Below are positions 22,926 to 35,107 of a stretch of DNA of 64,000 bases, piece after piece (position 1 is the first letter of the stretch; every line of letters starts with the position of its first letter). Position numbers and translations under genes: made by a program. Source of the DNA: Cryptomeria japonica (taxonomy: Eukaryota; Streptophyta; Pinopsida; Cupressales; Cupressaceae); assembly GCF_030272615.1 (NCBI RefSeq), contig NC_081407.1, forward strand, positions 441,347,213 through 441,411,212, read 5' to 3'. Below the pieces are notes generated by a model. It ran no database searches. It was given only the letters and a program-made list of their open reading frames with translations, and was not told where the DNA came from.

Positions 22926-23399
22926 ATGGATTTTGGTAGTCTTAGACAACAACTGGTTGTTTCTCTTGAAGATCTTGATCATGCACAAGATGAGAACCAA
23001 CAAGTGAAAGCAAATCTCAAAGATGCTAAAGAATACATTGAAACATTGAAATATTAGTTGAAAAAGTCAAGGGAAAAGAGAAAGGAGCTTTTTGATCAGC
23101 TTAAGCAAAAAGAAAGTCAAAGCATTGATGAAGAAGTCTTGAAGGAGAAGACAAAAGAATGTGACAAACTTTCTAGAGCCAATATAGTCCAGAAGAATGA
23201 GATGGAATCCATTGTGATGAGATTGACAAAAGAGATTGAAGAAAGGAAGAAGAATGAGGAGAAGTTTGCTCAGTCCTTGAAAGAAAAATCTGAAGAATGT
23301 TGCAGACTCGAGAGTGAAAATGGAGAACTGAAGATTGAGTTGCAAGATGCAAGACAACATGAGGAAGATCTTGAAAGGAATATCATTCTTATTAGATAT
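22926..23399 (+). pseudogene. gag: Element F Gag N-terminus, coiled coil, truncated by element G
   Basis: ATG 22926 opens MDFGSLRQQLVVSLEDLDHA and continues as an almost unbroken Lys/Glu coiled coil (KEKTKECDKLSRANIVQKNE, then LTKEIEERKKNEEKFAQSLK). One TAG lies at 23055-23057. The start position relative to the PBS and the style match the Gag start in B (MENLRKQLEGALVDYDAEKL) and C, so F belongs to the same broad Sirevirus-like group. The frame is cut at 23400. Confidence 0.7.
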
Positions 23400-24472
23400 T
23401 GTATACACATAAAATTGGCTATGAACAATAAAATAAATATTTTATATTTATTTAATAATTATTCTTCTATTAAATAGTTAATTTGAAAAGATTAGTTTAT
23501 TTAATTCATTTCATGACACTATTAATTAATTTAATTGAAATATTTTTATTAATTAATTCATTATATCCTTTTCTTCGAATCAATTAATTAAATATCTAAA
23601 TATTTAATTATTCCTCTATATACTATCCTATAGTCTTATTACTTAAATAATTTCTTAATTATTTAATCCCTTTGCCAACTCATCAATCACGTGGCTAAAT
23701 TAATTCAAAAAAATAAAATAAAATCATTTACTAGCCACTTATCTCCAACTTCCAAAATAAATGAAATATTGTGTATGTACATATATTTCCTAACCTTCTT
23801 CTATATTCTCTCCAACATTCATATATCTTAGGAGGACTTGAGTCCACTTGTCCTCTCATTCCTACCTCTTCTCCAACTATCCTACATCCTCTCAAGTCTT
23901 CAACTTAGTCAAGGTGAGATGAGTGACACTTGTCTTCTCCTTCCCCCTTTCTCTCAACATTCAACCTCTTTCTCATAGCCATCCAATTTGTAAGGTTCAA
24001 TCATGACCGTTGATCTTTGCCACCTAAGTTCATGCACTCAAAAATCTGTAAAAAGAAGTCTCCTAAGCCATTTTGAAACTAATAGCTAATCATACAATCA
24101 TTCTAGGAGTTGTTATCTTGCATCTGTGAGTTTGAGTTTGAAGCAATTAGCAATTTTAGAATTTCTTAATATCATGTTAGCTTAAATCATTTGCATATTA
24201 ATCTCATAGTATCAGTTAACTATTAGTCCATTCTTCATATGCCATCTTGGAAGCTACTAGTGCTTGTCTGAGAGCAAATCATCTGCAACCAAGAACAATG
24301 GAGTTAGGACACAAAGAGACATAAATCATGAAGGTATAATCTCTTTTATTTACTTTTATTTCATGTTGTTTCATTGGTTGAAGCTAAATATTTCCTCTAG
24401 CTTTCTTTTATATTATATGATGGATTAACAAGTTTCAAGTCATTTCTCTGGACTTCAATTTTAGCCTCAACA
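23400..24472 (+). repeat. 5' LTR of element G
   Basis: 1,073 bp, starting TGTATACACA in element F's Gag frame and ending GCCTCAACA just before the PBS. Left flank GATAT (23395-23399) is the presumed duplication; its partner is not visible. AT-rich, no coding. Confidence 0.75.
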
Positions 24473-24476
24473 TTTT

Positions 24477-24494
24477 TGGTGCCCACCGTGGGGC
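24477..24494 (+). other. Primer-binding site of element G
   Basis: TGGTGCCCACCGTGGGGC, 4 bp after the LTR. This G/C-rich motif after the LTR is familiar from plant Tat-type gypsy elements. Confidence 0.75.
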
Positions 24495-27369
24495 TCACGC
24501 CTCATACAACTTCTAATATCATGTCTTTTTCTTGCTTAACACATTTATAACTTGTTTCACGCTTGTGTGGAAAAGGATAGTGCTTTTGGCAGTTAGATTC
24601 ACACTTTTGTGCTATAGGTTTGTTTTTGTGTTGTAGGTTAGAGCTTATATTCAATAGGTTAACGTTTTTGGTAGTTAGGTTAGCACTTTTGGTCGAGGAT
24701 TCACGCATTTTGTTACAGGACTTTTTCTCGTGGAAATAAATTGTAATAAATATAATTAAATAAATGTAATTATGAACATTATTATAGTTATGAAAGGGTT
24801 GATTTTTGGTAACCACCCTGTGACATTATATAAACCCATGAATTAATAAAGAAGGATACACTCATGGAGAAAATAATAGAAGAAAATAATACACGTGGCA
24901 TTGGGTATTGGAGAAGGGGCATACAGTGTGTGTCCAACTCGGGCTACAACATACACCCGGGAGTGTCCTGGCCAGGGCTGTGTTTATTTCATGTCGTGAA
25001 GGCATGTGGGGTTCTGTGTAGGATCTGTGTCCTCCTGGAGTGCTTCCTTTCCTGGAAACCCTAGGCCTATAACTAATCCTCTACGCGTGGAAAGTAGCCT
25101 CTTCGTGATTTAAAAATATGTATTAATCGATTTTATTTAGTCATTGCCCTAATATTTCACTATTACAAATTACTATCTCAAAGCTTTATTATTGATTATT
25201 AACGTTAATTCATGTTTATAATGAAATCTCATCTTTAATATAATTTATAATTGTAGTATAAATGTTTTGAATGTTCATTCAATATAAAATATAAATTTAT
25301 GAGTAATTAGTTTATTGTTACCTTGAATAATTACTATTGGATCTTTATTTAAACATGGTGCAAACTCTTCATAATAAAAGTAAATTAAAAGTAAATTAAA
25401 TTAAATTAAATTAAACTCTTCATAATAAAAGTAAATTAAACACCTTACTATTAAATTATTTATTGTAGGTAAAAGGTTAATTACATTAGATTTAGCTTAA
25501 TATTTTATTTATTTAATCTGTTGTTGATAAAAAAATTAACCATAGAGAAAAGTACCATCACATGTTTAGTCACTCAGAGCAGTGCTTATATTCATCAGGT
25601 TAACACTTTTGGTAGTTAGATTAACACTTTTTCTTGAGCATTCATGTATTTTATCACTCAGGATAGGGCTTTTGCGTTTCAGATTCACGCTTTTGTGCTA
25701 TAGGTTAGCACTTTTGATTTAAAAGATAGTGAATTCGTTAGATTAGCGCTTCTATTCATTTCTCAGGCAAATTTTTTAAAACTTTCAATATTCTAACGAA
25801 CTTTTTTGCAGGTCCAAATGTTCAAGAACTGAGAATTTGAAAACTACTAACATATCTGTGTGTAGGGTTATTTTGAAGTAAAATTCATGCATTTCCTCAC
25901 ATAGTTAATTAGGAGTTTATTTTGGAGAGTAAAATCTCATATCTTGTTCATCTAGTCTAACTAGGAGGATAATCAACAATATGCAACTTGATTTGAGTGA
26001 CTTCTTTAAAGTAGTTGCACATAGATTTTAGAAGGCTTAAAATAAACCTTTATCTTTCATGCTTGTTGAAGTAGTAGGTGAGTATGCTCTCACCCTCATA
26101 CGGTGATTAGAAAACCAGACCTATTTCCTTCATGTGTAACCTTTAGAGGGCCTACCTTCCCGAGCTTCCTCGAGGGGGCCAGTGAGGGGAATAACCCAAG
26201 TGGAAATAGGCTAATACTGAGTCCTTCCGATCCACTCTAAATAAATCATGTTTGTGACAAAAGTCATAGACAACATGTGCTGATTAGTTCATACCGACAC
26301 TATGTTTCCCCATAAATCCTATGGAGCGTAACCTCTATAGGCTGGGAACCTTCTATATTTACAGAGTTTAAAGTGCTGCATGTATGGCCACATGAACATA
26401 AGCCCTTACTAAAAATATTTTGTGTAGTTACCAAAATTCTTCTAATTGTTGGCGCAAGAGGTCGGACCTCTGAAGCAGCTCACACACATACGATTCTTAG
26501 TAGAGTTATGAAGTTTTCCATGGGGAGTTTTCATGAAAACTGGTTCTTGGCTGCCCTAGAGAAGTGAGTGTCGAGGGTGGAGCCAGTGGGGTCAAGAACC
26601 TAAATATCCGCTTTGAATAGCATATCCTCAAGGGAAACCCCATGTTAGATTTAACAATTATTGTCTCGACCTGCCATAGGATTTGTGCTTGGTTGTGCAC
26701 TTTGATTTCCAAAACATTGTGTCTTTTGTGTCTACAAAAACATTCTAAAAAATGGTCAAAAACTTGAAAAATCATCAGTCCGAATTAAGCAAAAAACTAT
26801 AATAGGTCTTCAAACTAGTCAGATAATCAGGTTACCAATCAAACGGGCTATTTCCAAAGGTTTTCATAAGCATAAAACATTCAACAAGTTAGTGATTCAA
26901 CCATCTCAAGTGTAAAAATCAACATCATTATCAGTTTCTCATCCTGTATATCAAATCCTTTATCATGAAACTTGATCATATCAACCTTTGTTCATTATTT
27001 TGGATATATCGTTCCTATTTGAACCTAGGTTATATCAAAATAAAGATCACACTCACATTAGAATCAAACAAACCTATAAACCATCATATGCTTATATGAC
27101 ATTTAAATATCGCCTTAAGAAAAGAAAACCTGGTTATAAGGCTACTCTAAAGAGGACAAGATTCTCGTATATCAATTGCAAAATTTTGTTAAAACATAGG
27201 ACATTCCTACACCGTTTTTGTCACTATTTACTTGGTTACGAAACAGAATTTGATGGAGAAATTTTGCAAGAACATGCCTTTCAACAACAAGATGTTTTAT
27301 CACAACACACTAATAACAGTGGTAAAATCAACAAAGCTTATCTTTCTAAACCAATAATCACTTATTTAT
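24495..27369 (+). other. Element G leader, with short repeats and a probable insertion
   Basis: At 24520-24740 and 25565-25770 the leader has recurring words such as GGTTAGCACTTTTGG, GATTCACGCTTTTGTG and GTAGTTAG. The block between (about 24742-25560) lacks them. The remaining leader to 27369 has no supported gene; a 133-codon opening at 26988-27389 has no recognisable features and overlaps the gag start. Confidence 0.55.
24742..25560 (+). mobile_element. Probable insertion (solo-LTR-like) in the element G leader
   Basis: An AT-rich block starting TGTAATAAAT interrupts the repetitive leader. It contains a good TATA box (TATATAAA, 24827-24834) followed by AATTAATAAAG, like an LTR promoter. 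No matching target duplication was found and the right end is approximate. Confidence 0.3.
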
Positions 27370-29930
27370 TTGCATTTAGAAGGTCATAACTTGGGAAGTT
27401 TTCAAATCAATCACATGCCAGTTTGGACTAGAGCTCAACATGAGAAGTTCAGAAGACAACAAAGACAAATGGAAGAAGAAAATTCAATTTTTCAAACTTT
27501 TGGATACAAAACTGTTGATGAAGAGGCAGTCAATAACACCATTGGAGACCTTGAACAAGATGATAAATTTGAAAAACTAATGGGAAAATTATTGGAGAAG
27601 CAAAAAGAAAAATACATTCTAATGTTGTCAAAATCAGAAGCTAAATTGCAACAAGACTTTAACATAGAAAGTTTGAAACAAAATGCAGAGATGAGTAACC
27701 ATCAAAATGTCGATGATCCCAATAAAGAGGATGTAAATCGATTCAATCATGAGGAAACAAGAGGAGATAAAATAAGAAAAGACCATGATGATACAAGAAG
27801 AGAGCATGGTGACAGAAGAACTTATGAGGATACAAGGAGAACCTGTATTGATAATCCTTTGTTAACTCTCGCTCAACAAATGCAAACCTTACAATAACAA
27901 ATACAAGATATGCAGAATGGAACGAGTTCCAAGAAATATTAATTGGAGGACATCTACCCATATCCTTTTGATAAAATTTTAAACATGATACCATTCCCAC
28001 AACATTGTGAAATCCCTAAATGGGAAATTTGATCCTCAAGATCAAATTAGAGAATTTTGCACCATGAGTATGGAATTTGCACATGATGAAACTTACCTAA
28101 TGCATTTATTCCCTAGAAGCTTAAGTGGAAAATCAATTGAATTGTTTTCAAGACTACCATCTGGAATTAAATCTTTTGAAGAACTTATGAACAAATTTAT
28201 CTCACAATACTCCTACAACATAAGAAATGAGATAACAATGCTAGATCTATGTAACATTGAGGGAAAGAATGGTGAACCTTTCATGGTCTTTTTACAATGA
28301 TAGAAATGAATGTTTAATAGATATCCAAGAGATGTACCCAATCAAGAGAAAATGGACATATTCATTGACAACCTTATCAGTGAAATGAGTTACCGTCTTA
28401 AAATGTAATGTCCTTCTTCTTTTGCTAAAATGATTGAAAATGGTCTAAAGATATAATATGCAATGGTAAAGAAAGGAGAGTTAAAATTTTACAACAATTC
28501 CTACAATAAAAACAATCACAACAACAACAACAATAACAATAACTATAACAACTGATCAAAGAAACAAATTCGGGGAAAAAGAATGAGGAGACGGAAACTA
28601 GTGAAGCCGAGGAGGAAATCGAGATGGAGGACTGGCTGGAAAAAGATCTGATTAAAGGGGATTTGAAACATCTGGAGGATGTTATCAGAAGTGTGAAAGA
28701 ATAGGCTGAGGAGGATAAAGACAATATCAATACCCAGGTTGCTCGTACTAAGAAGGTTCTGAAAAGTTTCATCACAGAATATGAATGCCTTGGTGGATCA
28801 CTTAGAGAGGAAAAATCAGGATAAGAACTTGGTAATCATTGAAGATGCACTGACCTCCAGCTCCACCCATCAAATTTCTAGGCGAAGGACTAGGCAGAAC
28901 ACCACTGAGATAGAGACCAAAATGAAAGACATTCAACTGAAACAAGAGAGCAATGATCTGAGGGAAGCGGCCAAAGCAATGATGCTATTGGTCTAGAATG
29001 CTGAGGAGTCTATAAAAGTGTTCAATTGATATGTAATGCTAAGTTTTGGATGCCAATTTTTTGTTGGCTCCTTGCTGTCTTTTTGTCCTAGATGCTGGTT
29101 TTTGTGCTGGTCTTTTGCAGCTATTTTGTCTTGTTTCTTTCATGCTCATCTTTCATATTGTAAGCGGGTTTCAGGTCCCTTAAAACCTATTTTTTCTTAA
29201 TAAAAAACAATAACTATAGTAATAACAATGACAAACCTAAATTTTGGTCAAAGAATAGGAATGTTACCAATGGAGGAAATGATGATAGAAATGCTATCAA
29301 ACAAGAACCAATCTTCAACTTATCAAGTCAACCACCAAACAACAAAAATCAAGAGAATAGTAAATCCAAGTCTTTCTTCTCCAATCCTTTCAGGAAATTC
29401 AAAAACATTGGGGAACCCTTGGAATCAACTCTGAAAACTCTTCTTGCAAATAAATTGACTGCTTTACTAGAAGCAAGAAATTATGAACCCCAGGTCAAAC
29501 CTAGTTGGTGGAACGACAATTATTTTTGCAATTATCATCAAAACAAAGGACACCAAACCAATGATTGTCATAGATTGAAGCACCTTATTCAAGATTTAAT
29601 CGATAATGGAACTATCATAGTGGATGGTCATAAGATGAATAAATCGCATCTAGCATTTAAAACTCCAGTTCCAAACTATGAAAAAGGTGAACAATCTAAA
29701 CCAAAAGATGATAAAGGAAAAGCTAAGGTAAACTACACCTACACATATGATAATATGGTAAATGTCATCATTGTTAAAGACAACACGCATTTAGAACTAA
29801 TCAACACCATTACAAGAAGCAAAACAAAAGTTACATTTCTGGGTATAACAAACAAATCAACATCCGCTTCAAGACAATACAAGTTAGTGGAACAATTGCA
29901 AAAGATACTGGCTCAAATATCAATTTTGGA
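27370..29930 (+). pseudogene. gag: Element G Gag, frameshifted and split by a poly(A) insertion
   Basis: MHLEGHNLGSFQINHMPVWT opens a charged helical N-terminal region to 27897 (stop). After a frameshift the Gag domain follows at 28007-28400 (FDPQDQIREFCTMSMEF, then LFPRSLSGKSIELFSRLPSG, FEELMNKFISQYSYN, EKMDIFIDNLISEMSYRLKM), then an Asn-rich run. This is cut at 28548-29205 by a retrotransposed piece and resumes with a Cys/His motif (CNYHQNKGHQTNDCHRLKHL, about 29528-29587). Gag assembles the particle. Stops at 27895, 28298 and others. Confidence 0.85.
28548..29205 (+). mobile_element. Poly(A)-ended retrotransposed insertion in element G gag, 13-bp target duplication
   Basis: The block is flanked by AACAATAACTATA at 28535-28547 and 29206-29218, a perfect 13-bp direct repeat, and ends in TTAATAAAAA. 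Both features indicate L1-type target-primed insertion. The 5' half encodes an acidic coiled coil in two frames (DWLEKDLIKGDLKHLEDVI, then MNALVDHLERKNQDKNLVII, ending NDLREAAKAMMLLV and a TAG). The rest is a T-rich 3' UTR (GGGTTTCAGGTCCCTTAAAA). A 5'-truncated LINE would end in RNase H, not a coiled coil, so a retrocopied mRNA or a non-autonomous LINE-like element is more likely. Confidence 0.75.
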
Positions 29931-30810
29931 GCTCCTAAAAGTTTCACCTATGCATAAGGAAATATTGGAGAAAGCTCTAACGAAAACAACAGTCTCAAAA
30001 GACCTAGATGTGGATCAATTCCAAAACATGGTGGGACACCTCATAGCCCCTCATTTCTTATCCTTTTCTGAAAATGCAGTGGATCCAAAGAAGAAAATAA
30101 CTATCAAGGTGTATGATGAGGAAGAACGCTCTTCTAAAGGGACTGTGGTGTTACCAATCAAAATAGGACTTGTAGAAAGAGATACATTTTGCCAAGTTTT
30201 AGACTTGAATTTATCTTATAATATTCTTTTGGGAAGACCATGGATTCATGACATACAAGCAGTTCCTTCTACATACCACTAGTGTGTTAAGTTTCCTCAT
30301 AATGGACAAGAACTCACTATAGTCATAGACTCTGGTCAATATTGCAATAATCTAAAACCAACACAAGATGCAAGAGTTCCACATAACAGAGAATCAGTCT
30401 ATCCCACCAAACAAATTCAAGAAAAATTATGGGAAACCTTTGAGAAAAAACTTAAACTAAATGATGAAGGAATGGGAAAGTATTCTTTGCATAACTTGCC
30501 ACTTTCACCTAAATCATATATAAAGCCTACAAATGTTCACACACAGATCTCAGAGAAATCAGTCGAAATATTTGATGGAGCATTTGTTAGAGCTGGAACA
30601 CTTGCAGAAGAAATTGAAGAGAAAGACAGTCTTAGTTGGTTGTACAAACATGAAAATGAAACTATAGAAGCAACTGCAAAAGCTAATATTCCCACAGGAC
30701 AATATGACAATGGTTATAAGATCATACAAAAGATGGGATATGAAGGAAAATGACCAATTGGTAAGCGACAAGAAGGTATTTCAGAACCTATTTGTCCTCA
30801 CACATAATCT
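29931..30810 (+). pseudogene. Element G protease-like region followed by a G-patch-like motif
   Basis: ITIKVYDEEERSSKGTVVLP leads to LNLSYNILLGRPWIHDIQAV (about 30208-30267), the 'ILLGRxW' flap-side motif of retropepsin-like proteases; the catalytic DTG/DSG triad is not evident. A stop follows at 30280. In the same frame at 30706-30810 comes NGYKIIQKMGYEGK, stop, PIGKRQEGISEPI: the Gly-rich spacing of a G-patch, an RNA-binding motif found after protease in several retroelements. Confidence 0.65.
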
Positions 30811-32240
30811 AAAGAAGATAAATTAGGACTTGGATATCCTAAATCAAAGCAAAAACAACATAATTATCAACATCCAAGGTGGAGAAAGAAAATAGTTCAT
30901 AAAGAAGAACCATGGAAAGAAAGGTTACATCAAGCATTGAGACAATAGCTAAAAAATAGAAACAAGAAGAATATGAGAAATAATAGGAAGGACTTGCAAT
31001 CAAAAGATAAGAAGAATCTTTCAAACAAGTTCAAGGAATACAAACAAGCGTGGAACCTAATCAAGATATTCCAGAAACAGTGAAAGAACAGATGGCCAAA
31101 ATCAGAGAACTATTCTCACCATATAACATTCCTATTAGATGTAGTGGAGTGATTCTAGACAATGGTTCAGAAACATATTCAAATGAATATGAATGGGGTC
31201 CAGATCTGTCATTTGATGTATCATGTGAAGAAAAGGATGAAGAACAAGCAACTATTATAAATAAAGACTCATCTTTCACAAAACAAAGAATAGAGTTCGA
31301 AAGAAGACAAGAAGAGATCAGAATTCAGAGGAAAGAGGCATATGCAAAACAACAATAGAAAGAGGATGAAAAAGAACAAGAAGTGACACCACAAGAAACA
31401 CAAATAGTTATTGACCAATCATTAGAAGATTAACAAAATATTAGACCTACATCAAATGTTGAGATTACAATATTAATGTATGGAAGAACCATAGAAGAAT
31501 TAATAGATAGTCAAGCAAGATTGACTATTAGTCTAGAAGAAGCTGAGTTTGAGAGAAGATAGAAGATAGCAAAAGAATCCTCTATGTCATGTGCACAAGT
31601 ATGCCAACTTCAAGATACAAATGCATATATTGAAATTGATCAAGAGAGAAACTGTAGTATCAAAGATGTATGTGTTGATATAATCCATTTGTTTGAGGGA
31701 CAAATGTTAGATGACGAGTCACTTGATAGTGAATCACAAAATACCAATCCTGATTTTGTTAGAGCTGATTGGAGAGCACTTGGGAGAGACTATCCTCAAG
31801 AGAGCTCTATCTATGACATTACCTACTCTATGCCAAACTATGAATATTATGTCATGAACCTTGAAACACCCAACAATGATGATGACTATGACTTACCCCT
31901 GCTTCATCCATAACTAATTGAGTTGGATAACCTAGAAAACCCTGAATTGGATGTCTTTTCCAATGATCATGATTTAGTCATATATCTTAATGTTGTAGAA
32001 CCAATAACACCTAAGATATCTTCCACTGCATAATCATGTAATGCTTCTTGCATTCAGGAGAGTGCCAAACTTTCCAGTCGGAAAATTGAAATAAAAAAAG
32101 GAAAAAGACCTAGTGCTGAAAAACTATTTCTTGGCAACACTAGATCAATCAAGAGGAAAAATAAAGGACGTATCTGATGGTGAAAAACTCCTTGATGCAC
32201 CATAAGATGGAAATTTTGACACCCTCCCTGCATATTTTCA
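30811..32240 (+). pseudogene. Element G linker between protease/G-patch and RT, degenerate
   Basis: From 31050 a single frame with stops (31356, about 31431, about 31560, 31911) reads MAKIRELFSPYNIPIRCSGV, then ERRQEEIRIQRKEAYAKQQ, GQMLDDESLDSESQNTNPDF and SSIYDITYSMPNYEYYVMNL. It is acidic and helical. Linkers of this kind precede RT in Tat-type polyproteins; no separate enzymatic role is seen. 30811-31049 is in another frame and Lys/Arg-rich. Confidence 0.5.
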
Positions 32241-33180
32241 AGAGAGAGCTGCTATTTTAATAGAGCCCAAAAAGCAATAAATATTGGTATATCAAAGGAC
32301 CCTAAAGTCCTTCATCCTGCTGCATCATTATCAGATGAAGAGAGGAAAGACTACATGAAATTATTCAAACAAAGACCGATAAATTTTTCTTGGTCCTATG
32401 CAGACATGTCAGGACTTGATCCAGATCTTATCATGCCTCATCTCAAGGTAGATCCAAAAGAAAAACCAGTTAAATAAAAGCTAAGGAAGATGCATCCACA
32501 CATTGCTCTCCTTGTAAAAGCAGAGCTAAAGAAACTATTGGATGTGGGTTTCATAAGACCTATTGCCTATGCATAATGGGTTTCAAGCATTGTGCCAGTG
32601 GCAAAGCCAATAAAATCATAAAAGTCTGCACTGATTTCAGATATTTGAACAAGGCATGTCCTAAAGATGATTTCCCATTGCCCAAAATTGATATAATTGT
32701 AGACTTGTCAATAGGACATGAGATGTTTTCATTAATGGATGGATTCTCAGGGTACAATCAAATAAGAATCACCCCTAAAGATCAAGAAAAGACAACATTC
32801 ACCTATGCTTGGGGTACTTACTGCTGGAATGTTATGCCATTTGGGATTAAGAATGTGGGAGAAACTTATTAGAGAGCCATGATAATAATTTTCCATGATA
32901 TGATGCATAAAAATATGGAAGATTATGAGATGACATAATTGCAAAATATCATATTTGTTTGGAGTAACCTCTGGAAAACTTCTTGGGTAAATTATATCAG
33001 CTCATGGAATTGAAGTAGATCCAAAAAAGGTCAAAGCTATCATGGAAATGGAGTCACCTAGGAACATAAGTCATTGCGTTCTCTACAAGGGAGATTGCAA
33101 TCAATCAAAAGATTTGTCTCTCAATTAGCAGATAGATGTCATTCATTCACTCACCTTTTACACAAGAATGTTCCATTCAA
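32241..33180 (+). pseudogene. Element G reverse transcriptase, frame broken at the active-site motif
   Basis: Recognisable blocks are DLDPDLIMPHLKVDPKE, LRKMHPHIALLVKAELKKLL, VGFIRPIAYA, FRYLNKACPKDDFPLPKID, MFSLMDGFSGYNQIRITPKD, and TTFTYAWGTYCWNVMPFGIK. This is the normal gypsy RT order. The frame shifts near 32575, and again within the codons where the YxDD active site belongs (about 32925-32940). The following segment appears shortened before FGVTSGKLLG-like sequence (about 32956). RT copies element RNA into DNA; this copy cannot. Confidence 0.85.
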
Positions 33181-34165
33181 ATGAGATCAAAAGAGTGAAG
33201 AAGCTTTTATGAAAATCAAAGAATATTTGATGAATCTTCCAGTACTTGTATCACCAATCAAAGGGAAACCATTGTTGATTTACATCTCAGCAACAAATAT
33301 ATCACTAGGAGCTCTCTTAGCACAACATGATGAAGAAGGGAAAGAAAGAGCAGTGTATTACATCAGTAGAACACTTGTAGGATATGAGTTGAACTATACA
33401 TCAGTTGAGAAGACATGCCTAGCAGTTGTATTCATAACTCTGAAATTGTGACATTATATGCTGACTCATTCTGTGAAATTGATAGAAAAAATAGATCCAC
33501 TAAAGTATTTTCTGAGCAAGTCAACTTTGACACGTAGACTGGCAAAATGGGTTGTGGTACTAAGTGAGTTTTATATAGAATATGTTGATCGAAAATATAT
33601 CAAAGGACAAGTCATTGTTGATCAATTAGATGAAGCACCCTTAAAAGATGACACACCGTTGCACATCAAATTTCATGATGCAGACATTCTGATAATAAGC
33701 ACAAAATTTTGGGAACCGTACTTTGATGGCTCCTATACACAATATGGATCAGGTGCTAGAATTTTGTTCATCACACCTAAAGGACGCACAATTCCAAAAT
33801 CATATAGATTGCGGTTTCCATGCACAAACAAAACTGTAGAATATGAAGCATTGGTTATGGGGCTCAAAATGGCTATTGAATGGAACATCAAGGAATTACA
33901 TGTGTTATGGTGATTCACAACTTATAATCAGCCAAATAAATGATGATTATTAAACTAAGGATGACAAGCTCATGCCCTACAAATAGTTGGTTGAAAATTT
34001 TAAAGAGCACTTTGAAGAAATAACATTTACTTAGATCCCAAGAAATGAGAACAAAGCAACAGATGCAATGGCTACAATAGCATCTCTTTTACAAAATCAA
34101 GAAAATCAACGACGTTATGAATTCCTGGTGGAAGATATCTTGAATCCTACCATTGAATCATAAAA
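33181..34165 (+). pseudogene. Element G RNase H and second (archaeal-type) RNase H
   Basis: From 33209: MKIKEYLMNLPVLVSPIKGK, YISATNISLGALLAQHDEEG, VYYISRTLVGYELNYTSVEK, then after TGA (33449-33451) HYMLTHSVKLIEKIDPLKYF and YIEYVDRKYIKGQ, which is the standard RNase H. From about 33715: WEPYFDGSYTQYGSGARILF, then TVEYEALVMGLKMAIEWNI and PRNENKATDAMATI, a second RNase H with D/E/D-type positions. The second domain places G in the Tat lineage. RNase H removes the RNA strand of the hybrid. Stops and a shift near 33912 disrupt it. Confidence 0.82.
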
Positions 34166-35107
34166 TACCCACATGATTTTCCATATATCTAGAACTGATC
34201 AATCCTTATACAACCAATCTTATCAATACCTAAAGGAGAATATCCTTCCTCCTGACCTATCCTGCAATCAGAAAAAAAATTTTATCGTTCAATCATCTCG
34301 CTATACTATCATTGTTGATACCTTATATAGATGAGGTCTAGATAGCACTCTACTGAGATGTCTCAAACATGAAGAATCTGAGAAAGTTCTTAACGAAGTC
34401 CATGCAGGTATTTGTGGAATGCACTCAAGTGGTTTAACATTGGCTAAGAAACTTATTCTCTTGGGTTACTATTGTCCTACCATGGAGAGAGATTCATTTA
34501 CATATGCTAAGAGATGCAAACAATGTTAGATCCATGGGAGTCTCATCCATGCACAGGCACAAAAATTGCATCCTATGGCAGGTTCATGGCCATTCTCCCA
34601 ATGGGGTCTTGACTTGGTAGGTAAGATAAATCCTTCATCTTCTAATGGACATAAGTTCATTCTAACTGCTACTGATTATTTTACTAAATGGATTGAAGCA
34701 GTTCCTTTGACAAAAGTGATAGGAAAGAAAAAATAATCATTCATCCTGAATTATACAATCTGTCACCATGGAGTCCCTATGACCATTATAACTGATAATG
34801 GAAGACCATTTAAGAAACAAGATGTGAAGGAACTATGTGAGCGATTTCATATCCAACATAGGTTTTCTACCCCATATTATCCATAGGGAAATGGTCACGT
34901 TGAGGCATCAAATAAAAAAATCTTGAAAATCCTAAAGAAAACAGTCAATGAAGCTACTAAAGATTGGCATATTCAGCTAAATCCTACTCTTTGGGCATAC
35001 CGAACCAGCATTCGCACACCAATGGGGGAAACCCCATATTGCTTAGTCCATGGATCAGAAGCAATATTACCAGTAGAAGTAGATATACCTTCTCTACAAG
35101 TGTCCTT
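34166..35107 (+). pseudogene. Element G integrase, N-terminal and catalytic part, cut by element B
   Basis: An HHCC zinc region (HAGICGMHSSGLTLAKK, then YAKRCKQC) is followed by the catalytic core: WGLDLVG (first Asp), TDNGRPF (second Asp), HVEASNKKI (Glu). Then come WAYRTSIRTPMGETPYCLV and HGSEAILPVEVDIPSLQVS. Stops lie at about 34528, 34735 and 34885. Integrase inserts the cDNA into the chromosome. Element B enters after the codons for PSLQVS; the C-terminal part is at 41773-42132. Confidence 0.85.

Larger units (their letters stand above)
21845..23399 (+). mobile_element. Element F: copia-type element, 5' LTR and gag start, cut by gypsy element G
   Basis: LTR end, PBS and a coiled-coil Gag N-terminus occur in the correct order and are then cut at 23400 by the G LTR. 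The rest of F would lie beyond G's 3' end, outside the window. Its LTR shares the conserved block (22653-22697) and the C-run (TTTACCCCCCTCTTAGTG) with A-D, but little else. Confidence 0.7.

Noticed and set aside
26988-27389. 133-codon Lys/Tyr-rich frame before gag of G
   Set aside because: No recognisable domain, and it overlaps the gag start; AT-rich leader can give such openings. Not strong enough for a feature.
28425-28775. Ser-rich minus-strand frame of 116 codons
   Set aside because: It crosses the insertion boundary at 28548 and is the complement of Asn/Glu-rich coding.
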